Of a DNA stretch of 64,000 nucleotides, positions 31,784 through 40,390 are shown in pieces. This stretch comes from Gammaproteobacteria bacterium. GTDB lineage: Bacteria > Pseudomonadota > Gammaproteobacteria > Steroidobacterales > Steroidobacteraceae. The translations under genes were made by a program, and so were the position numbers. Numbering within the stretch: the stretch's first letter is position 1; each line of letters starts with the position of its first letter. Below the pieces are notes generated by a model, which ran no database searches, was not told where the DNA came from, and saw only the letters and a list, made by a program, of their open reading frames with translations. The stretch lies in NCBI GenBank assembly GCA_025357915.1, contig JANYLH010000007.1, forward strand, positions 22,572-86,571, written 5' to 3'.

Positions 31784-33094
31784 ATGAACTCGAGCCTGAT
31801 CGTCATCTACGCCGCACCGCTCGTGGTCACCATGTACTGGTACCTGCGGCGGCATTTCCGTATGGAAAACCACAGCCGCGCAGTCCACTTCGAGGCGAAG
31901 GAGGCGGGGCTTCTGGAACCCGCGTCGATCCATCCGGTCATCGATCCGGTCCGCTGCCTCGGTTGCGGCGCCTGCGTGCGCGCCTGCCCCGAGTACCCGC
32001 AGCACACCGTGCTCGGTCTCATCGACAACAAGGCGCATCTGGTCGCGCCGACTGAATGCATCGGGCACAGTGCCTGCAAGTCCGCCTGTCCGGTGGACGC
32101 GATTACACTGGTGTTCGGTACCGAGACGCGCGGCATCGACCTGCCGGTGCTCAATCCGAATTTCGAGACCAATGTTCCCGGCGTGTTCATCGCCGGCGAG
32201 CTCGGCGGCATGGGCCTGATCCGCAATGCCCTCACGCAGGGCGTCCAGGCGATGCAGGCGATCGCCAAGAAAGGCAACCGCGCGCCGGGCAAGCGCCTCG
32301 ACGTGCTGATCGTGGGCGCCGGCCCCGCCGGCATGGGGGCCGCACTCACCGCCAAGTCGCTCAACCTCAACTACCGCTGCATCGAACAGGAATCGCTCGG
32401 CGGCTGCGTCTACAAGTATCCACGCGGCAAACTGGTCATGACCGCGCCGGTCGAGCTGCCGCTGGTGGGCAAGTTCCATTTCCGCCAGACCTCCAAGGAA
32501 GCGCTGCTCGGGGTGTGGACCGAGATCATGAAGCAGCAGGAACTGCTCATTCAGTGCAATGAGCGCATTGAGGCCGTGGAGAAGGAAGGCGATGGTTTCA
32601 TCGTCCGCACCACCAAAGACGTGTATCAGGCCTCGAACGTCCTGCTCGCCATCGGCCGACGCGGCACGCCGCGCAAGCTCGCGGTGCCCGGGGAGGAATT
32701 GCCGAAAGTCGTGTACCGCCTGATCGACCCCGACCAGTACATCGGCCAGGAAGTGCTGGTGGTGGGCGGCGGCGACAGCGCGCTCGAGGCCGCCGCGAGC
32801 ATCGCGGAAGTGAGTGGCACACAGGTCACGCTGTCCTACCGCGGCGATGCCTTTGGCCGCGCCAAGCCGAAGAACCGGCAGCGCGTCGCCGCGGCCGCCG
32901 ACCGGGGCAACCTGAGACTCCTGCTGTCCTCGAACGTCAGTCACATCCACGACGACCTCGTGATCCTGGAACAGGGCGGCAAGAAAGTGGAAATCCGCAA
33001 CAAGGCCGTGATCGTCAGCGCCGGCGGAGTGCTGCCCAACGAATTCCTCAACAAGGTCGGGATCCGCGTCGAAACCAAGTACGGTACGGCCTGA
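31784..33094 (+). CDS. Membrane-anchored Fe-S / FAD / NAD(P) oxidoreductase
   Basis: 436 residues from the ATG at 31784. An N-terminal membrane anchor (3-20) precedes a ferredoxin-like domain: C58, C61, C64 and C68 form a full 4Fe-4S motif, but the second set is C92, H95, C98 and C102, so one cysteine is replaced by histidine. The flavoprotein part binds FAD (LIVGAGPAGMGAA, about 174-186) and NAD(P) (VLVVGGGDSALEAA, about 315-328), in the thioredoxin-reductase fold without its CxxC. It probably moves electrons between NAD(P)H and a membrane partner, here most likely the divergent cytochrome b system. The ankyrin gene overlaps its stop by one base. Confidence 0.85.
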   Translation: MNSSLIVIYAAPLVVTMYWYLRRHFRMENHSRAVHFEAKEAGLLEPASIHPVIDPVRCLGCGACVRACPEYPQHTVLGLIDNKAHLVAPTECIGHSACKSACPVDAITLVFGTETRGIDLPVLNPNFETNVPGVFIAGELGGMGLIRNALTQGVQAMQAIAKKGNRAPGKRLDVLIVGAGPAGMGAALTAKSLNLNYRCIEQESLGGCVYKYPRGKLVMTAPVELPLVGKFHFRQTSKEALLGVWTEIMKQQELLIQCNERIEAVEKEGDGFIVRTTKDVYQASNVLLAIGRRGTPRKLAVPGEELPKVVYRLIDPDQYIGQEVLVVGGGDSALEAAASIAEVSGTQVTLSYRGDAFGRAKPKNRQRVAAAADRGNLRLLLSSNVSHIHDDLVILEQGGKKVEIRNKAVIVSAGGVLPNEFLNKVGIRVETKYGTA

Positions 33095-35073
33095 TGAGCC
33101 GCGCGATGCGCTACCGGCTGGCGGCGCTGGCAGTGGCTGCCGTGCTGGCCGCCGGCGAGCTCAACGCTGCCGCACCAAAGGCGCCCGACCCGCTCGATGG
33201 CGCAAGGCTCGCGCTGCGCACCCGCGATTTTCCGACCGCTCTCGCCAAACTCCAGCTGAGCGCAAACGCCGGTAACGCCGAAGCGCAGCTGCTGCTCGGC
33301 CTCGTGCACCTCAACGGCGTAGGCACCGCCATCGACCGCGCGGCCGCCGAAACCTGGCTGTCGAAAAGCGCGGCGCAGAACAACGCCACGGCTCTGTACG
33401 TACTCGCCGCCCTGACCGCCAACAAGGCGGACGCGCGGCCCGGTGAGGCGCAAGCCCTGCTGCACAGGTCCGCTGCGCTCGGCTATCCGGCCGCCGTCGA
33501 GGACGAACGCGCCCGGCGCACGCCGCTCAGTCCGGAGTGGGCCGGGCTCGGCGAGTCCACGCTGCGCGTGGACCTCGCCATATACAGCGCCCGCAACGGC
33601 GACCTCGCCTGCCTCGGGACGCTGGGCGCCGGACTCAAGGAAATGCGCGATGTATTTGGCGCCACCGTGCTCGCGCATGCTGCGGCGGCCGGTGCGCTGG
33701 CGTCCGTGCAGTTCCTGATCGAGGGCGGAAGCAATGTGAACCGCGCCGACAGTTTTGGCGTGACACCGCTCATGCACGCTGCCGGGCTCGCGGACCCGCA
33801 GGTGCTCGAGCTGCTGCTGGCGAAGGGCGCGTCGGTCAACGCGGCCGACAATCAGCAGCGCACGGCGCTCTTTTATGCCGCGCGCGCCGATCGCGTCGCG
33901 GCCGTCACCGCGCTCGCCAAAGCCGGCGCGAAAGTGGACGCTGTCGACAGCCGCAACTACACCGCGCTGGATGCCGCGCTCACCGTGGACGCCAATCAGG
34001 CGGCAGCGCTGCTGCGCTCGCTCGGCGCGAAGACCCTGGTTGTGCATGCCAGTCGCCAGAGCACGGCCGGGAAATTCGACGCCGCCCGGCCGGGCGACAT
34101 CTATCGGGGCTGGCCGGTAATCGCCCTCGCGGTAGCGCGCGGCGACACGGAATCGGTGCAGAGACTATTGGCCGGCGGCGCTGATGCCAACAGCCGCTCC
34201 GCCCAGGGCGACACGCTCCTGCACATCGCGATCCACGCCGGTTCCGAAGCCGGCGTCAAGGCGCTGCTCGCGGCGCACGCCAATCCGCGCCTGCCGGACA
34301 AGCGCGGCCGCACCGTGCTGGTCCTGGCGGCTACGCGCGGCGAGCTCAGCATTGTCAATGCCCTGCTGGCGGGCGGAGTCAACGCCGATACGCACGCCGA
34401 CAAGGAATCGACGCCGCTTCTGGCGGCAGTGCGTGCCGGACGCATGGAGGTTGCCCAGAGCCTGCTGGCCGCGGGCGCAAAGCCCGACGCAGCCGACGAG
34501 CGCGGCGAGACGGCGCTCCACGCCGCCGCGAGCGCCGCCAACGACCCGCTCGTGAAACTCCTGCTCGCCAAAGGCGCCAGCGTCGACCTGGCTGACCGTG
34601 AGGGCCAGACGCCGCTGTGGCGCGCGGCCCGCGCCGGCGCAGCGGGGGCGGCGCGCTCGCTGCTGGCGGCCAATGCTGACGCCAACGCGGCCGCCAAGGA
34701 AGGCCTTACGCCGCTGATGAGCGCGATCGACGCGGGCCAGGAACCGCTGGTGACGATCCTGCTGCAGGCACACGCCCGCGCTGATGTGAAGGCGGCACGC
34801 GGCGATACGCCGCTGATGCTGGCTGCGGTGCACGGCAGCGAGGCCATGGTGCAATTGCTCCTGCAACGCTCAGCGGCCGTGAATGCCCAGAACCAGGACG
34901 GCGACACCGCATTGATGGTGGCCAGCCGCGCCGGCAACGCCGCGGCGGTCAAGGCGCTGCTGGCGTCCGGGGCCAGCAAGGCGCTGCGCAACAACAAGCG
35001 GGCGACCGCGGGCGATGTGGCGCGCGACCGCGGTTTTGCGGCGCTGGCCTCGGCCATTGAAGGCGAGGGTTAG
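33094..35073 (+). CDS. Exported Sel1/ankyrin-repeat protein
   Basis: 659 residues. A signal peptide (about 1-26) directs it to the periplasm. Residues 35-145 look like Sel1-type helical repeats (AQLLLGLVHLNGVGTAID; ALGYPAAVED). From about 185 to the end some dozen ankyrin repeats follow, with the usual G-x-TPL-hxAAx-G and LLxxGAxxNxxD patterns. One spacer (about 310-345) interrupts them. Both repeat types bind proteins. The ATG overlaps the Fe-S/flavin gene stop (TGATG), so the two are translationally linked. Periplasmic ankyrin proteins such as AnkB are linked to redox defence in Pseudomonas. Here it may scaffold the cytochromes; that is inference. Confidence 0.88.
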   Translation: MSRAMRYRLAALAVAAVLAAGELNAAAPKAPDPLDGARLALRTRDFPTALAKLQLSANAGNAEAQLLLGLVHLNGVGTAIDRAAAETWLSKSAAQNNATALYVLAALTANKADARPGEAQALLHRSAALGYPAAVEDERARRTPLSPEWAGLGESTLRVDLAIYSARNGDLACLGTLGAGLKEMRDVFGATVLAHAAAAGALASVQFLIEGGSNVNRADSFGVTPLMHAAGLADPQVLELLLAKGASVNAADNQQRTALFYAARADRVAAVTALAKAGAKVDAVDSRNYTALDAALTVDANQAAALLRSLGAKTLVVHASRQSTAGKFDAARPGDIYRGWPVIALAVARGDTESVQRLLAGGADANSRSAQGDTLLHIAIHAGSEAGVKALLAAHANPRLPDKRGRTVLVLAATRGELSIVNALLAGGVNADTHADKESTPLLAAVRAGRMEVAQSLLAAGAKPDAADERGETALHAAASAANDPLVKLLLAKGASVDLADREGQTPLWRAARAGAAGAARSLLAANADANAAAKEGLTPLMSAIDAGQEPLVTILLQAHARADVKAARGDTPLMLAAVHGSEAMVQLLLQRSAAVNAQNQDGDTALMVASRAGNAAAVKALLASGASKALRNNKRATAGDVARDRGFAALASAIEGEG

Positions 35074-35079
35074 CTCCGC

Positions 35080-35613
35080 CTAGTCGTCCCGCACGTCCTG
35101 TCCCGGGAATAACTCCTCGATGAAACCGAACTTGCGCAGATCCTTGATGCGCGTCGGATAGAGCACGCCATCGAGGTGGTCGACCTCGTGCTGCACGACG
35201 CGGGCGTGGAAACCGGAAACCGTGCGATCGATCGGTCGGCCCCATTGATCAAAGCCCCGGTAACGAAGCCGGCGGTAACGTGGCACCATCCCGCGCATGC
35301 CGGGCACCGACAGGCACCCCTCCCAGTCGGACTCCCGGCCGCCACGCAGCGCCCTGAGCCTGGGGTTGACGAGCACCGTGTAGGGCACGGCGTCGGCATC
35401 CGGATAGCGCGGCGTGACGGCGCCCCCGAAAATCACCACGCGCCAGGCAACACCGATCTGCGGGGCCGCCAGGCCGGCGCCCTGGGCGGAGCGCATCGTG
35501 TCGTCCATGTCGGCGACCAGCTCCTGGAGCGCGGGCGTGCCAAATTCGCGTACCGGCGCGCTGGCTTGCAGCAGCCGCGGGTCGCCCATCCGCAGTAGGG
35601 GTCTGATGGCCAT
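35080..35613 (-). CDS. def: Peptide deformylase
   Basis: 177 residues. Removes the formyl group from nascent protein N-termini. All three motifs are intact: GAGLAAPQIG (46-55), EGCLSVP with metal ligand C100, and HEVDH with H142 and H146 as metal ligands and E143 as catalyst. The C-terminus is short and resembles the type-I enzymes with a slightly altered tail. It is not beside fmt as is common, so a second def gene elsewhere is likely. It converges with the ankyrin gene, with six bases between the stops. Confidence 0.96.
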   Translation of the reverse strand: MAIRPLLRMGDPRLLQASAPVREFGTPALQELVADMDDTMRSAQGAGLAAPQIGVAWRVVIFGGAVTPRYPDADAVPYTVLVNPRLRALRGGRESDWEGCLSVPGMRGMVPRYRRLRYRGFDQWGRPIDRTVSGFHARVVQHEVDHLDGVLYPTRIKDLRKFGFIEELFPGQDVRDD

Positions 35614-35635
35614 GAATCCCGAACCTCGAAGCTGG

Positions 35636-35657
35636 CGCCCGGACCGGAGTCCGGGCG
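35636..35657. other. Very stable stem-loop between divergent def and a secreted-protein gene
   Basis: CGCCCGGAC-CGGA-GTCCGGGCG gives a perfect 9-base stem with a 4-base loop. It lies 22 bases upstream of the def start and 134 bases upstream of the plus-strand gene. No T-run follows. It could be a leader element, a transcription stop for reads from either side, or a repeat unit. Confidence 0.5.
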
Positions 35658-35790
35658 AAATCCCGCTACATTTGCGCCAGATCCGTCATGGGGGTTGGCA
35701 TTAGCGGCTGCAGAATCTTAACATGCGCCACAGCGGGGGAATTTCGCATCGCCTGTGCCACCCAATCCGATTCTTGGAGGAAAACCACTG

Positions 35791-36210
35791 ATGAAAGCCC
35801 TTTTGCCCATGTCGCTCCTGGCGACCCTGCTCGCGGCGAGCGCATTTGCCGACTGCGTCGCACCCACCATCGACATCAAGGTTCCGGATGGCACCACCGC
35901 GACGCTGGATGAAATGCTCGCCGCCAAGCACGCGATCAAGGATGCCGACGCGACCGTCGCGCAGTTCGCGGATTGCCTGAAGGCTGAACAGGACGCGAAG
36001 ATCGCCGCCGGTGGCGACAAGATGAAGGACGAGGAAAAGGTCAAGATCAGTGCCGGGTACGTCGACCGCCAGAACGCGGTGGCCGATCAGCTGCAGAAGG
36101 TGGCCGACCAGTTCAACGTGGCCGTGCGCGCCTACAAGGCCAAGTCGGCCGCGGCTGGGCCTGCCCCCCCCGCCCCGCCTGCACCGCCAGCGCCACCCGC
36201 GAATCCCTGA
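35791..36210 (+). CDS. Small secreted protein with proline-rich tail
   Basis: 139 residues from the ATG at 35791, with a strong GGAGG ten bases upstream. The signal peptide MKALLPMSLLATLLAASAFA is followed by a helical domain (about 25-120) with two cysteines (DCVAPTID and ADCLKAEQD) that could form a disulfide. The helices are rich in Ala, Lys, Asp and Gln and are probably coiled. The tail is PAPPAPPAPPAPPANP, an extended proline-rich stretch. No family recognised. It is probably periplasmic and may contact the cell wall or a protein with its tail. Confidence 0.8.
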   Translation: MKALLPMSLLATLLAASAFADCVAPTIDIKVPDGTTATLDEMLAAKHAIKDADATVAQFADCLKAEQDAKIAAGGDKMKDEEKVKISAGYVDRQNAVADQLQKVADQFNVAVRAYKAKSAAAGPAPPAPPAPPAPPANP

Positions 36211-36222
36211 GCGGCGCGGATC

Positions 36223-37062
36223 CTAGAGCTGCGACCCGGCAGAGTTCGTGTCGCAGCTTTCGATCCGGCCGCCATCGAAGCCGCGCTGGAACCAGCGCTG
36301 CCTTTGTGCAGCAGTGCCATGCGTGAAGGTTTCGGGCACGACGCGGCCCTGGGTGCGCCGTTGCAACGTGTCATCGCCCACGGCGGCGGCGGCGGCCAGC
36401 GCCTGCTGCGCGTCGCCCGGTTCGATCACGCGCTGATCCTGCATCGCCCAGACACCCGCAAGGCAATCCGCCTGCAGCTCGAGCGCAACCGAGCGCGCCT
36501 GCGCGCCGGACCGCGCTGATCCTGCGCTGAGGCCCAGCAGGTTCTGGACATGGTGACCCACTTCATGCGCCAGGACGTAGGCGCGGGCGAAGTCGCCCGG
36601 GGCGCCAAATTCAGTGGCCAGCGACTTGAAGAAATCGAGGTCGATATAGACCTGCTGATCGCCAGGGCAATAGAAGGGCCCAGCCGCGGCGCTCGCCTCA
36701 CCGCAAGCCGAAGCCACCTCGCCACTGAACAGCACCAGGGTCGGCGGCGTGTAACGCTGGCCGGCAGCGGCGAAATACTTCGACCAGACGTCCTCGGTTT
36801 CGCCCAGCACCGCGGCGGCGAAATCGCCCTGCGGGTCAGTTGGCTTGCCCGTCGGCACCGTCGCCGCCGGATTGGCGCTGCCCTGCGTCACGCTGTCGCC
36901 GATGCCGATGAGGTTCATCATGGTGGCCGGGCTGACGCCGAGAAAATAACCGGCGATCAGCAGCACGATCGTGCCGATGCCAATCGTGGCGCCGCGCCGC
37001 CCCACGGGCATGCCGCGCCGGTCCTCGACGTTCTCGCTCCGCCGCATGTCTTCCAGGCGCAT
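36223..37062 (-). CDS. YpfJ-type neutral zinc metallopeptidase
   Basis: 279 residues. After a charged start (RRSENVEDRRG) comes one membrane helix (about 27-43), then a periplasmic domain with HEVGHH (H166, E167, H170), the zinc and catalytic residues of the zincin fold. A downstream ALELQADCLAGVWA gives the third ligand region. C120 and C132 may form a disulfide. Length and order match the YpfJ family of membrane-anchored putative metallopeptidases. Substrate unknown. The gene ends 13 bases after the convergent secreted-protein gene. Confidence 0.93.
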   Translation of the reverse strand: MRLEDMRRSENVEDRRGMPVGRRGATIGIGTIVLLIAGYFLGVSPATMMNLIGIGDSVTQGSANPAATVPTGKPTDPQGDFAAAVLGETEDVWSKYFAAAGQRYTPPTLVLFSGEVASACGEASAAAGPFYCPGDQQVYIDLDFFKSLATEFGAPGDFARAYVLAHEVGHHVQNLLGLSAGSARSGAQARSVALELQADCLAGVWAMQDQRVIEPGDAQQALAAAAAVGDDTLQRRTQGRVVPETFTHGTAAQRQRWFQRGFDGGRIESCDTNSAGSQL

Positions 37063-37086
37063 GGTGGTCTCCCTGATCTGTGTACG

Positions 37087-38088
37087 CTAGTGATTCGCCG
37101 ACGGTGGCTCGAGCCCTTTCGTATAGAGCACTTTGCCATCCGGCTTGACGAGAATCGCATCGACGTCGCCGAGGCGCTCGTAGATCGCCAGCGCGGCCTC
37201 CGCGCCCAGGACGAAGGCGGTCTTGGATAGCCCGTCGGTACGCGTGGCGGTCGGCGCCAGGATGGTCGCGCTGCGGACCGCGCTGGCCGAATGGCCGGTG
37301 CGCGGATCGATGATGTGGTGATAGCGGACGCCGTTCTCGTCGTAGTAGCGCTCGTAATCGCCTGAAGTGGAGATGGCCGTGTCCACCAGCGGCAGGCGGG
37401 CGATGACCTCGTCCTTGCGATCCGGGTGGCGGATGCCCACGATCCACGGCTTGCCGAAGCGGTCGCCGATGATGCGGCTGTCGCCGCCGGCCGAGACCAG
37501 CGCGTGCCGGATGCCAAGCCTTTGCAATATGGCGATGCCGCGATCGACGGCGTAGCCCTTGGCAATGCCGCCCAGGTCGATGCGCACGCCAGCTTGCGAA
37601 AAACGCACCGTCCGCGCCGCACGATCGAGCAGCACGTGGCGGTAGTTGACGGCCGGAAGCGCGGACTCGATCTGTTGCTCGGTGGGACGGTGGCGCGCTC
37701 GAAAATCGTACATGAAGCCGACGCTCGCATACGTGATATCGAAGGCGCCGTCGGTGAGGCGCGAATAATCGAGCGCGGTCTCGAGCAGGCCAAACAGTTC
37801 CCGGCTGATCTTCACCGGACCGCGGGCCGCGCGGGCGTTGACGCGCGAAATCTCGCTGTCGGGCTTGTAGGTGCTCATCGAGGCATCGACGTGGCGCATC
37901 TCGGCCATCACCGCGTCAATGGCGCGCTCGCCGGCGGCGTGGTCGCGCGACCACAGTTCGACCACGATGCGCGTGCCCATGGTCCCATCGACGGTTCGCG
38001 ACAGCCATTCGGCCTGCGCTGGCGCAGCCAGCGCCAGCACCGCGATGGGCGCCAGCGCAGCCGCCAGGGAGCGTGCGGCCGTGCTCAC
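37087..38088 (-). CDS. apbE: FAD:protein FMN transferase ApbE
   Basis: 333 residues with a signal peptide ending near PAQA. ApbE attaches FMN covalently to threonine or serine in extracytoplasmic redox proteins (RnfG, NqrC and FMN-binding domains). Family motifs include MGTRIVVELW, DLGGIAKGYAVDR, VSAGGDSRIIG and HHIIDPRTGHSA, plus the metal-binding DGLSKTAFVLG region. The GTG start overlaps the upstream stop (GTGA). No clear FMN-binding target protein lies in the window, so its substrate is elsewhere or belongs to the nearby cytochrome system in a way not obvious from motifs. Confidence 0.95.
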   Translation of the reverse strand: MSTAARSLAAALAPIAVLALAAPAQAEWLSRTVDGTMGTRIVVELWSRDHAAGERAIDAVMAEMRHVDASMSTYKPDSEISRVNARAARGPVKISRELFGLLETALDYSRLTDGAFDITYASVGFMYDFRARHRPTEQQIESALPAVNYRHVLLDRAARTVRFSQAGVRIDLGGIAKGYAVDRGIAILQRLGIRHALVSAGGDSRIIGDRFGKPWIVGIRHPDRKDEVIARLPLVDTAISTSGDYERYYDENGVRYHHIIDPRTGHSASAVRSATILAPTATRTDGLSKTAFVLGAEAALAIYERLGDVDAILVKPDGKVLYTKGLEPPSANH

Positions 38089-39461
38089 AGCGTCAGCCGC
38101 TCGCCGGGGGCGGGCATCGATACCGGCACGCCCGGCAGGAGCGCGGCGAAGGCGCTCATCGCGCCCGCCTCGCCATGCACGAGCACGGTGCGCTCCGCGC
38201 CGCCGACGCGCGCATGCCAGCGCAGCAGCTCACCCTGGCCCGCGTGCGCGGAGAACCCGTTGATCGTGTGCACCTGTGCCCGCACCGGGATCTCCTCGCC
38301 AAACAGGGTAGTGGTGCGCGCCCCGTCGATGATGCGCCGCGCCGGCGTACCCTGGGCGGCGTAGCCGACAAAGACGATGCTGGCATCCGGGCGCGGCAGG
38401 TTATGCACCAGGTGATGACGCACGCGCCCGCCGGTGCACATGCCGGAACCGGCCATGATCACGGCGCCGCCACTGATGCGGTTGATCGCCATGGAATCGC
38501 TGGTCGCGCGCACCAGGCGCAGGCCCGTGAAGCCGAACAGGTCGCGTCCGCCGGCGAACAGCGCCGCGGCTTCCGCGTCATAGCACTCCGGATGGGCGCG
38601 ATAGACCTCGGTCGCGGACACCGCCATGGGCGAATCGACGTACACCGGCAGTTGCGGCGGCAGCGCACCCGCATCGACGGCGGCCCGCAGCGAATAGAGA
38701 ATCTCCTGGCTGCGCTCGAGCGCAAAGCTCGGGATCACGACGTTGCCACCGCGCGCAATCGTGGCGCCGACGACGGCGACGAGTTCGGCAACGGATTCGG
38801 CGGGCGAGCGATGGGCGCGATCGCCATAGGTGGTCTCCATCAGCACGATCTCGGCGGCGGGTGGTGCCGGATCGCGAATGATGGGGCGGCCCGCGCCACC
38901 GATGTCGCCCGAGAACAGGACGCGGCGCACGCGCCCGTTTTCCGTGACCTGCACCAGCACGTGGGCCGAACCGAGGATGTGTCCCGCATCGTGGAAGCCA
39001 ACGCGCAGGCCGGGAGCCAGTTCAATCTCCTGGCCATAGGCGGCGACCCGGCCGAAACGCCCCATGGCCGCCACCACGTCGGCCTGCGTGTACAACGGCG
39101 CCACCGCCCCGCCGTTGCGCCCATGGCGAGTGCGCCAGCCGGCGTCGTCCTCGGCCATATGCGCGGCGTCCAGCATCACGATCTGCGCCAGCTCGCGCGT
39201 GGCGGCGGTGGCGATGATTTCGCCGCGGAAGCCGCGCTTCGCCAGCAGCGGGAGCCGGCCGCAGTGATCCAGGTGCGCGTGCGTCAGCAGCAGGAAATCA
39301 ATCGCCGCGGCATCGAACCCGAGCGGTGCCGCGTTCTCCTCCTCGAGTTCGCGGCCGCCCTGGAACATGCCGCAGTCGATCAGCAGGAGTTTGCCGGCGC
39401 ACTCGAGCAGGTGGCAGGAACCGGTGACGTCGCGGTCGGCGCCGTGAAAGGATAATTCCAT
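38085..39461 (-). CDS. Metallo-beta-lactamase / beta-CASP RNA-processing nuclease family protein
   Basis: 458 residues. The MBL metal site is THAHLDH (H61, H63, D65, H66), with further ligands in HDAGHILGS and SGDIG. The beta-CASP region (about 210-340) holds PSFALERSQEIL and MAGSGMCTGGRVRHHL. The C-terminal RMMBL part has INGFSAHAGQGELL. This is the architecture of bacterial homologues of CPSF73/Ysh1, RNA or DNA nucleases. The substrate is unknown. It overlaps the LOG gene upstream by one base (TAATG) and apbE downstream by four. Confidence 0.92.
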   Translation of the reverse strand: MELSFHGADRDVTGSCHLLECAGKLLLIDCGMFQGGRELEEENAAPLGFDAAAIDFLLLTHAHLDHCGRLPLLAKRGFRGEIIATAATRELAQIVMLDAAHMAEDDAGWRTRHGRNGGAVAPLYTQADVVAAMGRFGRVAAYGQEIELAPGLRVGFHDAGHILGSAHVLVQVTENGRVRRVLFSGDIGGAGRPIIRDPAPPAAEIVLMETTYGDRAHRSPAESVAELVAVVGATIARGGNVVIPSFALERSQEILYSLRAAVDAGALPPQLPVYVDSPMAVSATEVYRAHPECYDAEAAALFAGGRDLFGFTGLRLVRATSDSMAINRISGGAVIMAGSGMCTGGRVRHHLVHNLPRPDASIVFVGYAAQGTPARRIIDGARTTTLFGEEIPVRAQVHTINGFSAHAGQGELLRWHARVGGAERTVLVHGEAGAMSAFAALLPGVPVSMPAPGERLTL

Positions 39462-40390
39462 TATGCCGCTCCCTGGCTGCCAAAGATGTCATCACCGGAC
39501 TTGCGGTACCACTCGATGATGCCGCTCCAGATCGAGGCGGCATCCTCGGCGAACCAGAACAGCTCGGCGTCTTCCGGGTCGATCACGCCTTCAGCCAGCA
39601 GGTAGGGGATGTCGATGACCCGCCGCCAATATTGTTCGCCAACCAGTACCACGGGCACCATGCCCATCTTGCGCGTCTGCATGAGCGTGAGCGCCTCGAA
39701 CAGCTCGTCCATGGTGCCAAAGCCCCCGGGGAAGGCCACCAGCGCGCGGGCGCGCTTGAGGAAATGGAGCTTGCGCATCGCGAAGTAATGGAAGCGGAAG
39801 CACAGCCCCGGCGTGATGTAGGGGTTGGGATACTGTTCGTGGGGCAGCTCGATATTGAGGCCCACGGTTTGCGCGCCTGCGTCGAAGGCGCCGCGGTTTG
39901 CGGCCTCCATGATGCCCGGACCACCGCCGGTCATGATCGCCGTGCTGCCTTGCCGCGGGTCCGGATTGCTGCGCGCCACGAGGCGCGCGAATTCACGCGC
40001 CATGTCGTAGTAAGCGCTTTTGGCGTGCAGGCGCTCGGCCACCGCCGCCTGCCGCTCCAGCCCGGCATCGCCAGGCGCATGGCGGGCCGCCGCGCGCGCC
40101 GCCTCGGCGCGCCGCTGGGCCACGGCCGGTTCAGGAATCCGCGTGCTGCCGAACACCACGATGACGTGCCGGATGCCGGCCGCCTGCAGGAGCAGCTCGG
40201 GCTTGAGGTAGTCGAGCTGGAGTCGCGCCCCGCGCGTGTCCTCGCGCTGCAGAAAGGCCGGATCCGCATCCCCCGGCAGATAGCTGGAGCTGCCCATGAT
40301 GGCCGCCAGGCGCGCGGGCGCACCGGGATCATCCTCGGCGGACTTGGCAGTTTGCCAGGGGAGCGGCGCGCGGCGTGGCTTCTTCATCAT
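39461..40390 (-). CDS. LOG-family protein (TIGR00730 / lysine-decarboxylase-like fold)
   Basis: 309 residues. The nucleotide-binding signatures GGGPGIMEAANRGA and PGGFGTMDELFE are those of LOG proteins, which release the base from nucleoside monophosphates, making cytokinins in plants and their microbes. The N-terminal about 100 residues are longer than in small LOG proteins, as in PpnN-like or long-form members. The ATG at 40390 overlaps the permease stop (ATGA). The frame is open farther upstream, but that part is only antisense-like sequence. A housekeeping nucleotide phosphoribohydrolase role is the safest reading. Confidence 0.9.
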   Translation of the reverse strand: MMKKPRRAPLPWQTAKSAEDDPGAPARLAAIMGSSSYLPGDADPAFLQREDTRGARLQLDYLKPELLLQAAGIRHVIVVFGSTRIPEPAVAQRRAEAARAAARHAPGDAGLERQAAVAERLHAKSAYYDMAREFARLVARSNPDPRQGSTAIMTGGGPGIMEAANRGAFDAGAQTVGLNIELPHEQYPNPYITPGLCFRFHYFAMRKLHFLKRARALVAFPGGFGTMDELFEALTLMQTRKMGMVPVVLVGEQYWRRVIDIPYLLAEGVIDPEDAELFWFAEDAASIWSGIIEWYRKSGDDIFGSQGAA

